The position numbers and the translations under genes are program-made. 64,000 nucleotides of DNA, taken from positions 62,001-126,000 of the forward strand of contig ONBG01000001.1 of NCBI GenBank assembly GCA_900316015.1, in the 5' to 3' direction. The notes beneath the pieces were generated by a model, which worked only from the letters and a program-made list of their open reading frames with translations, did not search any database and was not told where the DNA came from. Below are positions 55,925-64,000 of the stretch, piece by piece. The stretch comes from an uncultured Prevotella sp. (GTDB lineage: Bacteria; Bacteroidota; Bacteroidia; Bacteroidales; Bacteroidaceae). How positions within the stretch are numbered: the stretch's first letter is position 1; each line of letters begins with the position of its first letter.

Positions 55925-57979
55925 ATGAAGAAATTATTCCTTTTCCTGTTGATGGCAGTCATGGGCGCTTCTTCCGTGAGTGCCCAAGGCGACAGTCTTC
56001 CGTCGTCCCCTCGGAAGAAAGTAGCTGTCGTGTTGAGTGGGGGCGGAGCCAAGGGCATGGCCCATATCGGGGCACTTCGTGTTATCGAGCGAGCCGGGAT
56101 CCCGGTGGATATCATCACAGGCACATCGATGGGCTCTATCATTGGCGGACTGTACTCGATCGGGTATGATTCCTATCGTCTGGATTCGTTGGTGAGGGTC
56201 CAGAACTGGCTGCATGTCCTTTCCGACCGTGATGACGTAAGCGAAGGGAGCTTGTCGGAGCGCAAGAAAAATGCCACATATGCCTTTACCAAGACCATCA
56301 ACCTGAAGAAGAAACGGTCGCTGGCAACGGTCGGGGGAGCTATCCAAGGAAAGAACCTCGCGACACTCTTCGACCGGTTGACGGTGGGGTATCATGATTC
56401 CATCGACTTCAATCAGTTGCCTATCCCATTTGCCTGTGTCGCCACCAATATCGTGGACAACACAGAATATGACTTCCATCAAGGTATCCTGTCAAAAGCC
56501 ATGCGTGCCAGCATGGCCATCCCTGGGGCGTTTACCCCCGTGCGGATCGGGGATCGGGTGCTGGTGGATGGAGGATTGCGCAACAACTACCCAGCAGACA
56601 TCGCCAAGGAGATGGGAGCAGACTATATCATTGGGGTCACGGTGCAAGGGCCTCCTAAGACCGCAGATGACTTGACCAGTGGGACGGATGTCATCGGGCA
56701 GATCGTTGACGTGAACTGTAAGAATAAATACGATGCCAACTTGGCTCTGACAGATATAGCGATCCGAGTCAATCCCAAGCCGTTCGGCACTACCAGCTTC
56801 ACGGTGAATGCCATCGATAGCCTGATCCGCAAGGGGGAAGAGGAAGCCATGAAGCATTGGGATGAGCTGATGGCATTGAAAAGGCAGTTGGGTATTGCAG
56901 AAGGGCATACGAATCCTCGTCCGCATCTCCATCCTGCGGTAGCGCAGGCTCAGGAAGACTCCATCGTCTACGAAGACGATCGCCTGCCAGAATACGACCG
57001 GCTGAAGGCCTCTGTGGGGTTGCGCTTCGACACGGAAGAGATGGTAGCCATGCAGATCGACGCGGATTACCAGAAAAAAGACTCCCCCTGGAACTTTGAC
57101 GCGACCGTTCGTTTGGGCAAACGGATGATGGGACGGATGGGCATCGGCTTCAACCCAGTAGGAAAGACCAAGATGAAGTTCTCCTATGTCTTCAACCATA
57201 ATGACATCAACCAGTATGAGGCAGGAGAACGGGAGTTCAATGCTACCTATAACTACCATGCGGCAGATTTGCGCCTGATGGACTTCAATATCCGAAATTT
57301 CAATGTCAATATCGGAGCAAGATGGGACTATTACCATGTCCATGATGTGCTGCTCGGGAAAAAGGCGACGGAGAGCGTGGTCCATTTCGGTGACGAGCAT
57401 TACTTCCGGTATTACCTGACGACACAATACAACTCGGAGAATACTTGGAACTTCCCGACCCGTGGCGCGAAATTCCAGGCGGGGTATGCTTATTTTACAG
57501 ATGACTTTGTCAAGTATCACGACCATATAGGGTTCAGTGTCGTAGATGCCATGTGGAGGATGTCGTTCCGGTGGACCCCTCGGTTGACGTTCCAGCCTAT
57601 GGCCTACGGTCGACTTCTGTTTGGACGGGATATCCCGCTCACCCAAATCAACCTCGTCGGAGGAGAGTGGTTTGGGCATTACATGGATCAACAGATGCCG
57701 TTTGCAGGCGTGGGGTACATGGAGAGAGCCAATAACTCCTTCGTCGCTTTTCAATTGAGGTTCCAGGAACAGTTGACAGAACGTAACTTTATCCTCCTGA
57801 AAGTGGTGGGGGCTGAGGATGCGGAGAAATTGAGCAAGACCTTTGACCAAGGCCCGATGTTAGGCTATCAGCTTTCTTATTATTACAATAGCCTGTTGGG
57901 TCCCTTGGGCGCAACCTTAGGCTATTCCAACCGAACCGACCGGGTGTCCTTCTATATCAACCTCGGGTTCGAGTTTTAG
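55925..57979 (+). CDS. patatin-like phospholipase fused to outer-membrane barrel
   Basis: 684 residues. A signal peptide (1-21) precedes a patatin domain (about 30-300) with oxyanion loop GGGAKG (39-44), nucleophile GTSMG (S68) and the Asp of VDGGLRNNYP. After a linker, residues ~365-684 form an Omp85/surface-antigen-like barrel ending in GLGFEF-type strands (here INLGFEF). This two-part layout resembles type Vd (PlpD-like) and Bacteroidetes patatin-BamA proteins, with the lipase facing the cell surface or periplasm. A bidirectional terminator follows. Confidence 0.92.
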   Translation: MKKLFLFLLMAVMGASSVSAQGDSLPSSPRKKVAVVLSGGGAKGMAHIGALRVIERAGIPVDIITGTSMGSIIGGLYSIGYDSYRLDSLVRVQNWLHVLSDRDDVSEGSLSERKKNATYAFTKTINLKKKRSLATVGGAIQGKNLATLFDRLTVGYHDSIDFNQLPIPFACVATNIVDNTEYDFHQGILSKAMRASMAIPGAFTPVRIGDRVLVDGGLRNNYPADIAKEMGADYIIGVTVQGPPKTADDLTSGTDVIGQIVDVNCKNKYDANLALTDIAIRVNPKPFGTTSFTVNAIDSLIRKGEEEAMKHWDELMALKRQLGIAEGHTNPRPHLHPAVAQAQEDSIVYEDDRLPEYDRLKASVGLRFDTEEMVAMQIDADYQKKDSPWNFDATVRLGKRMMGRMGIGFNPVGKTKMKFSYVFNHNDINQYEAGEREFNATYNYHAADLRLMDFNIRNFNVNIGARWDYYHVHDVLLGKKATESVVHFGDEHYFRYYLTTQYNSENTWNFPTRGAKFQAGYAYFTDDFVKYHDHIGFSVVDAMWRMSFRWTPRLTFQPMAYGRLLFGRDIPLTQINLVGGEWFGHYMDQQMPFAGVGYMERANNSFVAFQLRFQEQLTERNFILLKVVGAEDAEKLSKTFDQGPMLGYQLSYYYNSLLGPLGATLGYSNRTDRVSFYINLGFEF

Positions 57980-58038
57980 GACGAGGGGAGAGGCAGCTGT
58001 TCCCACATGGGAAGCAGTGATCTTCGGTTTGGCATGAG

Positions 58039-58091
58039 CCCTAACGAAAAAGAGCGAATGATCTTACGTCATCCGCTCTTTTCCGTTGGGG
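58039..58091. terminator. large bidirectional terminator
   Basis: A long hairpin with core AAAAGAGCG/CGCTCTTTT and outer pairs TAACG/CGTTG-like, between convergent genes; A and T runs on both sides. Confidence 0.85.
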
Positions 58092-58103
58092 AGTCCACAA
58101 AAC

Positions 58104-58937
58104 TTATTTGTTGATGGTGGAGTTGATCGCCTCACGCTGGAGCTTGCTGGCAATCTCACGCGCCTTCTTGTTCAACTCCTGTTCGCTCGCTTTCCGGTAA
58201 TAACCGCGGGAGACGCCATCAGAACTCAATACGAGGGAATCGTCCTTCAGGTAGTCGATGTCGCAGGTGTCTTTTTGGATGTTCCCCGGATGCTCCCCCT
58301 TCTTGGGGTCTTTCAGGCTATACAAGACCACCTTACCGTTCCAGATATGCCATTCCGTGAAATATCCCAATTGGGGATAGGACACAGGGCTCTCATTGCC
58401 GAGCGACGTGTTCTCATAGACATATCCCACGCTGCCTGCTTGCCAGTGCCTCTGCATCTTGAACCCATATTCCCTGGGGATCAGGTAGGTTTCCTTGATG
58501 CTGTCAGGCATGTTCCTTTCTATCCTGGCTTGCGCCTTTTTGCTGAGCTGGTCGTAGGCCTTGAGCGTAGGCATCACGATATAGCACCAGATCCCTTTCA
58601 GTTCATCCAGGTCGATGACCTTGTCAGCAACCTTCTTGTCCTCTTTGTTCAAGACTACGCCTATCCAGTCGCCTACCTTGATCGTTCCGAGGACTTGGTG
58701 GTTGCGCGTTGCGTCAATGCAATCGTACTTCACGGGATCACTGCCATCGCTGGGCAGCAATACGATGGTGGAGTCGGAACTGCCTTCGCACGCCAGGCCG
58801 TAGACGGTCTTGTCGTCTTTCAGTCGCAACTCCTCATTGCTCTTTCCTTGCTTGGGATTGCTCTTCTCCGGCGGGTTGCCACACGCGGAGAGCAGGAAAA
58901 GGGCAACGACAGCGGGTAAAATGATTCTCCTTTTCAT
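58104..58937 (-). CDS. lipoprotein of unknown function
   Basis: 277 residues. A lipobox (LLSACG) follows a hydrophobic signal. The N-terminal ~110 residues are beta-rich (VYGLACEGSSDSTIVLLP, GDWIGVVLNKEDK); the C-terminal part (SYPQLGYFTEWHIWNGKVVLYSL, LKDDSLVLSSDGVSRGYYRK) has a lipocalin-like feel. I recognise no catalytic motif. Monocistronic; probably an outer- or inner-membrane lipoprotein peculiar to Bacteroidales. Confidence 0.8.
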   Translation of the reverse strand: MKRRIILPAVVALFLLSACGNPPEKSNPKQGKSNEELRLKDDKTVYGLACEGSSDSTIVLLPSDGSDPVKYDCIDATRNHQVLGTIKVGDWIGVVLNKEDKKVADKVIDLDELKGIWCYIVMPTLKAYDQLSKKAQARIERNMPDSIKETYLIPREYGFKMQRHWQAGSVGYVYENTSLGNESPVSYPQLGYFTEWHIWNGKVVLYSLKDPKKGEHPGNIQKDTCDIDYLKDDSLVLSSDGVSRGYYRKASEQELNKKAREIASKLQREAINSTINK

Positions 58938-59058
58938 TCTTCTCTCATTTTATGTGCAAAGGTACAGTATCTTGCTTGATCTCCCACCTTTTTTGTGTTA
59001 ATGTAAGAAAAAACATCAAAAAAAACAGCTTGCTATCAATAGTTTGCGAAAAAATAAC

Positions 59059-59066
59059 TAACTTTG
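59059..59066 (+). promoter_or_regulatory. -7 box of the carboxyltransferase operon
   Basis: TAACTTTG, 44 bases before the ATG at 59111. Confidence 0.65.
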
Positions 59067-59110
59067 CCAGCCGAGATCAATGTATTGTAGAATATAAGGT
59101 AAAAAAGATA

Positions 59111-60892
59111 ATGAAAAAGAAAATTCAGTTCAGTCTCGTCTATAGGGACATGTGGCAGTCATCTGGTAAGTTTCAGCCACGCAAAGATCAGTTGGCTCGT
59201 ATCGCGCCAGTCTTCGTCAAGATGGGTTGCTTTGCCCGTGTCGAGACGAATGGGGGTGGCTTCGAGCAAGTCAATCTTCTTGCTGGGGAGAACCCGAACG
59301 ATGCTGTCCGTGCCTTTACCAAGCCTTTGAACGAGGCTGGCATCAAGACCCACATGTTGGACCGTGGCTTGAATGCCCTTCGTATGTATCCTGTCCCTGA
59401 TGATGTGCGGAAGATGATGTACCGGGTCAAGCATGCACAGGGCGTGGATATTACCCGTATCTTCGACGGACTGAATGACATACGCAATATCGCTCCTTCT
59501 ATCAAGTGGGCAAAGGAAGCTGGTATGACAGCACAGGGGACCTTGTGCATCACGACCTCTCCTGTCCATACGCTCGAATACTACGCCCATCTGGCTGATC
59601 AGGAGATCGAGGCAGGGGCAGAGGAGATCTGCCTGAAGGACATGGCGGGTATCGGCCAGCCTGTTTTCTTGGGGAAGTTGACCAAGATGATCAAGGAAAA
59701 GCATCCCGATATCATCATCGAGTACCATGGCCATTCCGGTCCGGGCTTGTCAATGGCAAGCATCTTGGAAGTGTGCAACAATGGCGCGGATGTCATTGAC
59801 ACAGCCATTGAGCCATTGTCTTGGGGTAAGGTGCACCCGGACGTGATTTCCGTACAGAGCATGTTGAAGCATGCTGGCTTTGATGTCCCGGAGATCAACA
59901 TGGACGCTTATATGCAGGCACGTGCCTTGACACAGGAGTTTATCGATGACTGGTTGGGCTATTTCATCAATCCTCAGAATAAGTTCATGAGCTCCCTCTT
60001 GCTGACCTGCGGTCTTCCAGGGGGAATGATGGGGTCGATGATGGCTGACTTGGGAGGTATCCGGGGGACCATCAATAACCTTCGCAAGAAGAAAGGTGAG
60101 CCAGAGCTGTCGACGGATGACTTGCTCATCAAGCTCTTCGCTGAGGTGGCTTATGTGTGGCCGCGTGTGGGCTATCCACCATTGGTGACCCCGTTCAGCC
60201 AGTATGTGAAGAACATCTCTTTGATGAACCTCCTTTCTTTGGAGCAAGGGAAAGGACGGTATGTCTACATGGATGACAATATGTGGGGAATGATCCTGGG
60301 TAAGTCCGGAAAGGTACCAGGGGAGATTGCCCCAGAGTTGAAGGAATTGGCTAAGGAGCAAGGTCGTACGTTTACGGACGTCGATCCCCGTTCCCTGTTG
60401 AAGGATTCCCTGGATGATTTCAAGAAGGAAATGGATGAGAATGGCTGGGAATATGGTCAGGATGACGAGGAGCTTTTCGAGCTTGCCATGCACCCAGAGC
60501 AGTATCGGAATTACAAGAGCGGACAGGCTAAGAAGAACTTCTTGGCTGACCTGCAGAAAGCCAAGGATGCCAAGATGGGCACGAAGCTCACGCCGGAGCA
60601 GATCTCTGCCTTCAAGCATGCCAAGGCTGACGCGATCGTCGCTCCTGTCCGTGGACAGATTTTCTGGGATTTCCAGGGCGATGGAGAGACTGCTCCTGCC
60701 GTAGAACCCTATATCGGACAAGAATATCAGGAAGGTGATGTGTTCTGTTACATCCAGGCTCCATGGGGCGAGTTCGTCGCTGTCCCCGCAGATTTGGGCG
60801 GGAAGCTCGTGGAGATCAATGCCAAACAGGGAAGCAAGGTGCAGAAAGGTCAGACTATTGCTTACATCGAGCGCCCACACACCGAAGCATAA
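59111..60892 (+). CDS. oxaloacetate decarboxylase alpha/pyruvate carboxylase subunit B-like carboxyltransferase
   Basis: 593 residues. The HMGL-like TIM barrel (about 5-300) has RVETNGGGF in place of the usual WGGATF, ICLKDMAGI and YHGHSGPGL (metal and substrate sites), followed by the conserved carboxyltransferase domain (to about 480). The C terminus (about 525-593) is a biotinyl-domain fold, but where a biotin carrier has AMKM the sequence reads YIQAPWGEFVAV, so the acceptor lysine is missing. It may act with a separate biotin carrier or have another role. The ATG at 59111 is chosen by the MKKKIQFSLVYRDMWQS start and the upstream -7 box. Its stop overlaps the next start (TAATG). Confidence 0.88.
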   Translation: MKKKIQFSLVYRDMWQSSGKFQPRKDQLARIAPVFVKMGCFARVETNGGGFEQVNLLAGENPNDAVRAFTKPLNEAGIKTHMLDRGLNALRMYPVPDDVRKMMYRVKHAQGVDITRIFDGLNDIRNIAPSIKWAKEAGMTAQGTLCITTSPVHTLEYYAHLADQEIEAGAEEICLKDMAGIGQPVFLGKLTKMIKEKHPDIIIEYHGHSGPGLSMASILEVCNNGADVIDTAIEPLSWGKVHPDVISVQSMLKHAGFDVPEINMDAYMQARALTQEFIDDWLGYFINPQNKFMSSLLLTCGLPGGMMGSMMADLGGIRGTINNLRKKKGEPELSTDDLLIKLFAEVAYVWPRVGYPPLVTPFSQYVKNISLMNLLSLEQGKGRYVYMDDNMWGMILGKSGKVPGEIAPELKELAKEQGRTFTDVDPRSLLKDSLDDFKKEMDENGWEYGQDDEELFELAMHPEQYRNYKSGQAKKNFLADLQKAKDAKMGTKLTPEQISAFKHAKADAIVAPVRGQIFWDFQGDGETAPAVEPYIGQEYQEGDVFCYIQAPWGEFVAVPADLGGKLVEINAKQGSKVQKGQTIAYIERPHTEA

Positions 60893-61428
60893 TGGATTAT
60901 CAGAAGATCATTGATCAATATTATCCTGAGGATAATGCATTGAAGCATATCCTGATTACGCATAGCCAATCTGTAACGCGAAGAGCGTTACAGATTGTTT
61001 CGTCTCATCCCGAATTAGGCATGGACGCTAAGTTTGTGGAAGAAGCGGCGATGTTACATGACATCGGCATCGTCTTTTGTGATGCTCCCGGCATCCAGTG
61101 CTTTGGGAAGGAGCCCTATATCTGTCATGGACGGTTAGGGGCGGAGATCCTTCGCGCGGAAGGATATCCCAGGCATGCCCGTGTTTGTGAGCGTCATACA
61201 GGGGCAGGGCTTACCAAAGAGGAGATCCTCCGCCAGCATCTGCCGTTGCCAGCCCAGGACTTCTTGCCGGAAACGTTGGAAGAACAGGTCATCTGCTATG
61301 CGGACAAGTTCTATTCCAAAACCCATTTGGACCGGGAGAAGACCAAGCAGGAGGCAGAGAAGAGCCTGTCGAAGTTTGGGGCTGATGGGGTAGAGCGCTT
61401 TAAGAAGTGGGAAAAGATGTTTGAATAA
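60892..61428 (+). CDS. HD-domain phosphohydrolase
   Basis: 178 residues with an HD hydrolase core: ILITHSQSVTRRALQI, EAAMLHDIGIVFCDAP (HD pair), CHGRLGAEILRAEGYP and VICYADKFYSKT. It resembles small HDIG proteins of Bacteroidetes whose substrate, perhaps a nucleotide, is unknown. The ATG overlaps the stop of the carboxyltransferase gene by one base, so the two are translated from one message. Confidence 0.88.
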   Translation: MDYQKIIDQYYPEDNALKHILITHSQSVTRRALQIVSSHPELGMDAKFVEEAAMLHDIGIVFCDAPGIQCFGKEPYICHGRLGAEILRAEGYPRHARVCERHTGAGLTKEEILRQHLPLPAQDFLPETLEEQVICYADKFYSKTHLDREKTKQEAEKSLSKFGADGVERFKKWEKMFE

Positions 61429-61484
61429 TGCATCATGCGATGCGTTAAAAATAGAAAATCCCACTTGGTTTCCTTTTTTTTAAG

Positions 61485-61492
61485 TAAATTTG
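61485..61492 (+). promoter_or_regulatory. -7 box of the lptD-like gene
   Basis: TAAATTTG ending eight bases before the ATG at 61500; transcription would start at or next to the start codon. Confidence 0.6.
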
Positions 61493-61499
61493 CACATCA

Positions 61500-64000
61500 A
61501 TGAGAAGAAAATCTTTCATAGTACTCTTTCTGTTTGCCTTCATTTATATGATGGCGAACGTGAGCCTGCCTGTCTTCCAACGGCATCAGAAGGCGAGGGC
61601 AAATAAGAAAGATACGACAGCTATGAAGGATACTACGACCGATAAGGTGGATTTGGGGCTTGCTGCTCCTGATACCACCAAGATGGATTCTATCCAGTTG
61701 GCCGTCTACCGTCGCAACAAGTTGATCGACGACTCGATCGCCTTGGACTCTGCCAACCGTAAGAAGAAAAATGGCATTGATGCCCCGGTCAACTACACCG
61801 CCAATGACTCGTTGGTGTACGATGCCTTCTCCAAGACCGCCCATCTTTATGGGAAGTCGAACGTGAAGTATGAAAACATGGACCTGACGAGTGAGAAAAT
61901 CTACATGAGTCTTGACAGCAGTCTGGTCCATGCCACAGGAAAGCGTGACACAACGGAAAAGAAAGGAATCTCTGGGACTCCTGTCTTCAAGATGGGACAA
62001 GAGGAGTACCAAAGCGATACGATGGCTTTCAACTTCAAGACGAAGAAAGGACTGATCGAGAACGTGTACACACAGCAGGAAGATGGATACTTGCGGAGTC
62101 AGCTCTCCAAGCGAAACGACAATGGGGATATCTACCTTCAGCATGGCAGGTACACAACTTGCGACAAGGACCATCCTGATTTCTACATTGCCTTGTCACG
62201 CGCAAAGGTGCGACCGGGCAAGGACGTTGTCTTCGGGCCTGCCTATCTCGTGGTGGCTGACGTGCCCTTGCCATTCGCGATCCCCTATGGCTTTTTCCCC
62301 TTTACGAAAAGTTACAGCAGCGGTTTCATCATGCCCAGCTATGGCGATGAGAACAGCCGTGGGTTCTACTTGAAAGATGGCGGTTACTATTTCGCCTTGA
62401 GTGACAGGATGGACTTAAAGCTCTTGGGCGAGATCTATACCAAGGGATCGTGGGGAATTTCTGCAGCCAGCAATTACAAAACGAGATACCGCTATTCTGG
62501 AACGTTCTTCTTCAGTTACCAGGACACCAAGACGGGCGACAAGGGTATGCCCGATTATTCCTCACAAGAGAGCTTCAAGGTGCAGTGGAGCCATCGACAG
62601 GATTCCAAGGCCAATCCGTTCAGCTCCCTTTCTGCCAGTGTCAACTTCGCGACGACTGCCTATGAGCGAAACAACCTGAACAGCATGTACAACCCACAGA
62701 CGATGACGCAGAGTACGCGTACATCCTCTGTCAGCTATAGCACGACATTCTCCAGCATTGGGATGTCCCTCAGCTCTACTGCCAACCTGTCGCAAAACAT
62801 GCGCGACTCGAGCCTCGCCATGACATTGCCCGACCTGAACATATCCATCAGTCGGTTCTATCCTTTCCGCAGGAAAAATGCTGTGGGTAAGGAGAAATGG
62901 TATGAGAAAATCTCCATGAGCTATACAGGACAGTTCTCCAATTCTATCAGCACAAAGGAAAACCAGTTCTTCCATTCCAGCCTGATCAAGGATTGGAAGA
63001 ACGGATTCCAGCATAGCATTCCCATCAATGCCAGCTTTACCTTGTTCGATTATATCAACATTACCCCTCAGTTCAGCCTGACCGACAGGATGTATACGAA
63101 TAAGGTGACCAGGTCGTGGAATGCAGCCAGACAAGTGGAGGTAGCCGACACGACCTATGGATTCCACAATATCTATAACTGGAACATGAGCCTGACGGCG
63201 AGCACGAAGCTCTATGGTACCTATATCCCGAACAGAAAGATCTTTGGGGACAAGATCCAGGCCATCCGCCACGTGATCACGCCACAGATCTCTTATAGCT
63301 ATGCGCCAGACTTCGGGACTGCCCATTATGGATATTGGACCACTTACCAGAAAACAGATGCCGAGGGCAATGTGTCTATGGTGGAGTATTCCCCGTATTC
63401 CGACGGCATGTACGGCGTGCCCGGCAAGGGAAAGACGGGAAGCATCAGTTGGGATATCTCCAATAACTTGGAGATGAAGGTGAAAACGGACAACGACTCC
63501 ATCAAGAAGATCAGCCTAATCGATGAGCTGGGCTTAGCCATGTCGTATAATACCGCGGCTAAGTCGCACCCCTTGAGCAACCTGACGATGCGCATCCGCT
63601 TGAAGTGGTGGAAACATTACACCTTTAACATGAATGCGGTGTTTGCCTCATACGCCTACGAGTTAGATAAGAACGGTACTCCTTACGTGGGTGAGCACAC
63701 GGAATGGGGAAAGGGACGGTTCGGACGCTTCCAGGGCTTCTCCCAGAACTTCTCCTTCACGTTGAATCCCGATCAAATCAAGAAATGGTTTGGGGGAGGC
63801 GACCGTGATGACGACAAAGATAAGTCGAAACGCAATAGCTCTGATGACGAAGGCGTAGACACAGATATAGAAAGCAATGTCGACGACGAAATGATTGAAG
63901 GTCAGCGCAGTGCCAAAAAACAAGACAGTGGGGGCAAGGCTGCCACGGATGCAGATGGCTACATGAAGTTCTCCATGCCTTGGTCGTTGTCTATCGGCTA
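61500..64000 (+). CDS. lptD: LptD-family LPS-assembly outer-membrane protein (3' end missing)
   Basis: The frame is open from the ATG at 61500 to the right edge, 833 codons, and runs off the window. A signal-like N terminus (RRKSFIVLFLFAFIYMMANV) is followed by an Asp/Thr/Lys-rich linker and an OstA-like beta-jellyroll (about 95-260: YTANDSLVYDAFSKTAHLYG, HATGKRD, YTTCDKDHPDFYIALSRAKVRPG with VVADVPLPFAIPYGFFPF), the Bacteroidetes form of LptD. From there on comes the large barrel that places lipopolysaccharide in the outer leaflet. A DDDKDKSK acidic loop near residue 770 is probably an extracellular or periplasmic loop. Confidence 0.9.
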   Translation, partial: MRRKSFIVLFLFAFIYMMANVSLPVFQRHQKARANKKDTTAMKDTTTDKVDLGLAAPDTTKMDSIQLAVYRRNKLIDDSIALDSANRKKKNGIDAPVNYTANDSLVYDAFSKTAHLYGKSNVKYENMDLTSEKIYMSLDSSLVHATGKRDTTEKKGISGTPVFKMGQEEYQSDTMAFNFKTKKGLIENVYTQQEDGYLRSQLSKRNDNGDIYLQHGRYTTCDKDHPDFYIALSRAKVRPGKDVVFGPAYLVVADVPLPFAIPYGFFPFTKSYSSGFIMPSYGDENSRGFYLKDGGYYFALSDRMDLKLLGEIYTKGSWGISAASNYKTRYRYSGTFFFSYQDTKTGDKGMPDYSSQESFKVQWSHRQDSKANPFSSLSASVNFATTAYERNNLNSMYNPQTMTQSTRTSSVSYSTTFSSIGMSLSSTANLSQNMRDSSLAMTLPDLNISISRFYPFRRKNAVGKEKWYEKISMSYTGQFSNSISTKENQFFHSSLIKDWKNGFQHSIPINASFTLFDYINITPQFSLTDRMYTNKVTRSWNAARQVEVADTTYGFHNIYNWNMSLTASTKLYGTYIPNRKIFGDKIQAIRHVITPQISYSYAPDFGTAHYGYWTTYQKTDAEGNVSMVEYSPYSDGMYGVPGKGKTGSISWDISNNLEMKVKTDNDSIKKISLIDELGLAMSYNTAAKSHPLSNLTMRIRLKWWKHYTFNMNAVFASYAYELDKNGTPYVGEHTEWGKGRFGRFQGFSQNFSFTLNPDQIKKWFGGGDRDDDKDKSKRNSSDDEGVDTDIESNVDDEMIEGQRSAKKQDSGGKAATDADGYMKFSMPWSLSIG

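Noticed and set aside
58104-58919. A long plus-strand frame opposite the lipoprotein gene
   Set aside because: The minus strand has a proper signal peptide and lipobox; the plus frame has no features and mirrors it codon by codon.

Overview
The window looks like a chromosomal segment of a Prevotella-type member of the Bacteroidales. Three things point there: promoters of the Bacteroidetes form (TTTG or TTG about 20 bases before TAnnTTTG), weak or absent Shine-Dalgarno sites, and a gene set that includes a TPR hybrid two-component AraC regulator, STN-domain outer-membrane proteins with sigma/anti-sigma partners, DUF5606 and an LptD-type protein. No rRNA, tRNA, CRISPR array, transposase or integrase was recognised. 

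Layout. 1-2.3 kb: core genes (YbbR, coaE, DUF5606, hsp20). 2.3-10.4 kb: a lipoprotein stub, a cholesterol-dependent-cytolysin-like protein with two fibronectin III domains, a hybrid two-component regulator and a double-domain esterase. 10.7-14.4 kb: metallo-hydrolase, MsrA, carbonic anhydrase, a TonB-C protein with a nonsense codon in its signal peptide, and hsp20. 14.7-17.8 kb: an NAD(P)-binding protein, a PNPOx-like flavoprotein, a zinc macrodomain and a class M sirtuin, followed by a convergent HxlR regulator; this resembles the reversible ADP-ribosylation operons of pathogens. 18-22 kb: DUF1905, a TonB receptor, an hsp20 relic and an HD hydrolase. 22-27 kb: an AT-rich accessory island (glycine-zipper protein, WYL regulator, UDG-like protein, unknown 475-residue protein). 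27-31.4 kb: a graveyard of truncated and fused gene pieces, including a decayed second copy of the carbonic anhydrase-hsp20 segment. 31.4-35.6 kb: a complete arsenic operon arsC-arsR-arsD-arsA-acr3. 35.7-47.6 kb: a second hsp20 relic and small redox or transport genes, each with its own regulator (AraC-flavodoxin-alcohol dehydrogenase, LuxR/DUF1349, MarR-CoA-disulfide reductase fusion). 47.8-51.4 kb: ECF sigma, anti-sigma and outer-membrane protein. 51.6-53.6 kb: broken YhcG nucleases and repeats. 53.6-64 kb: core genes again (Ca/Na antiporter, queuosine transporter and queF behind what reads as two tandem preQ1-I riboswitches, a patatin-like outer-membrane protein, a carboxyltransferase, an HD protein and LptD, which runs off the end). 

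Much of 8-47 kb reads as a stress module: peptide and thiol repair, small heat-shock proteins, arsenic export and flavin enzymes under dedicated repressors or activators. It has been shaped by repeated segmental duplication followed by decay. All functional calls come from reading the sequence and from knowledge of the families; no database search was possible.
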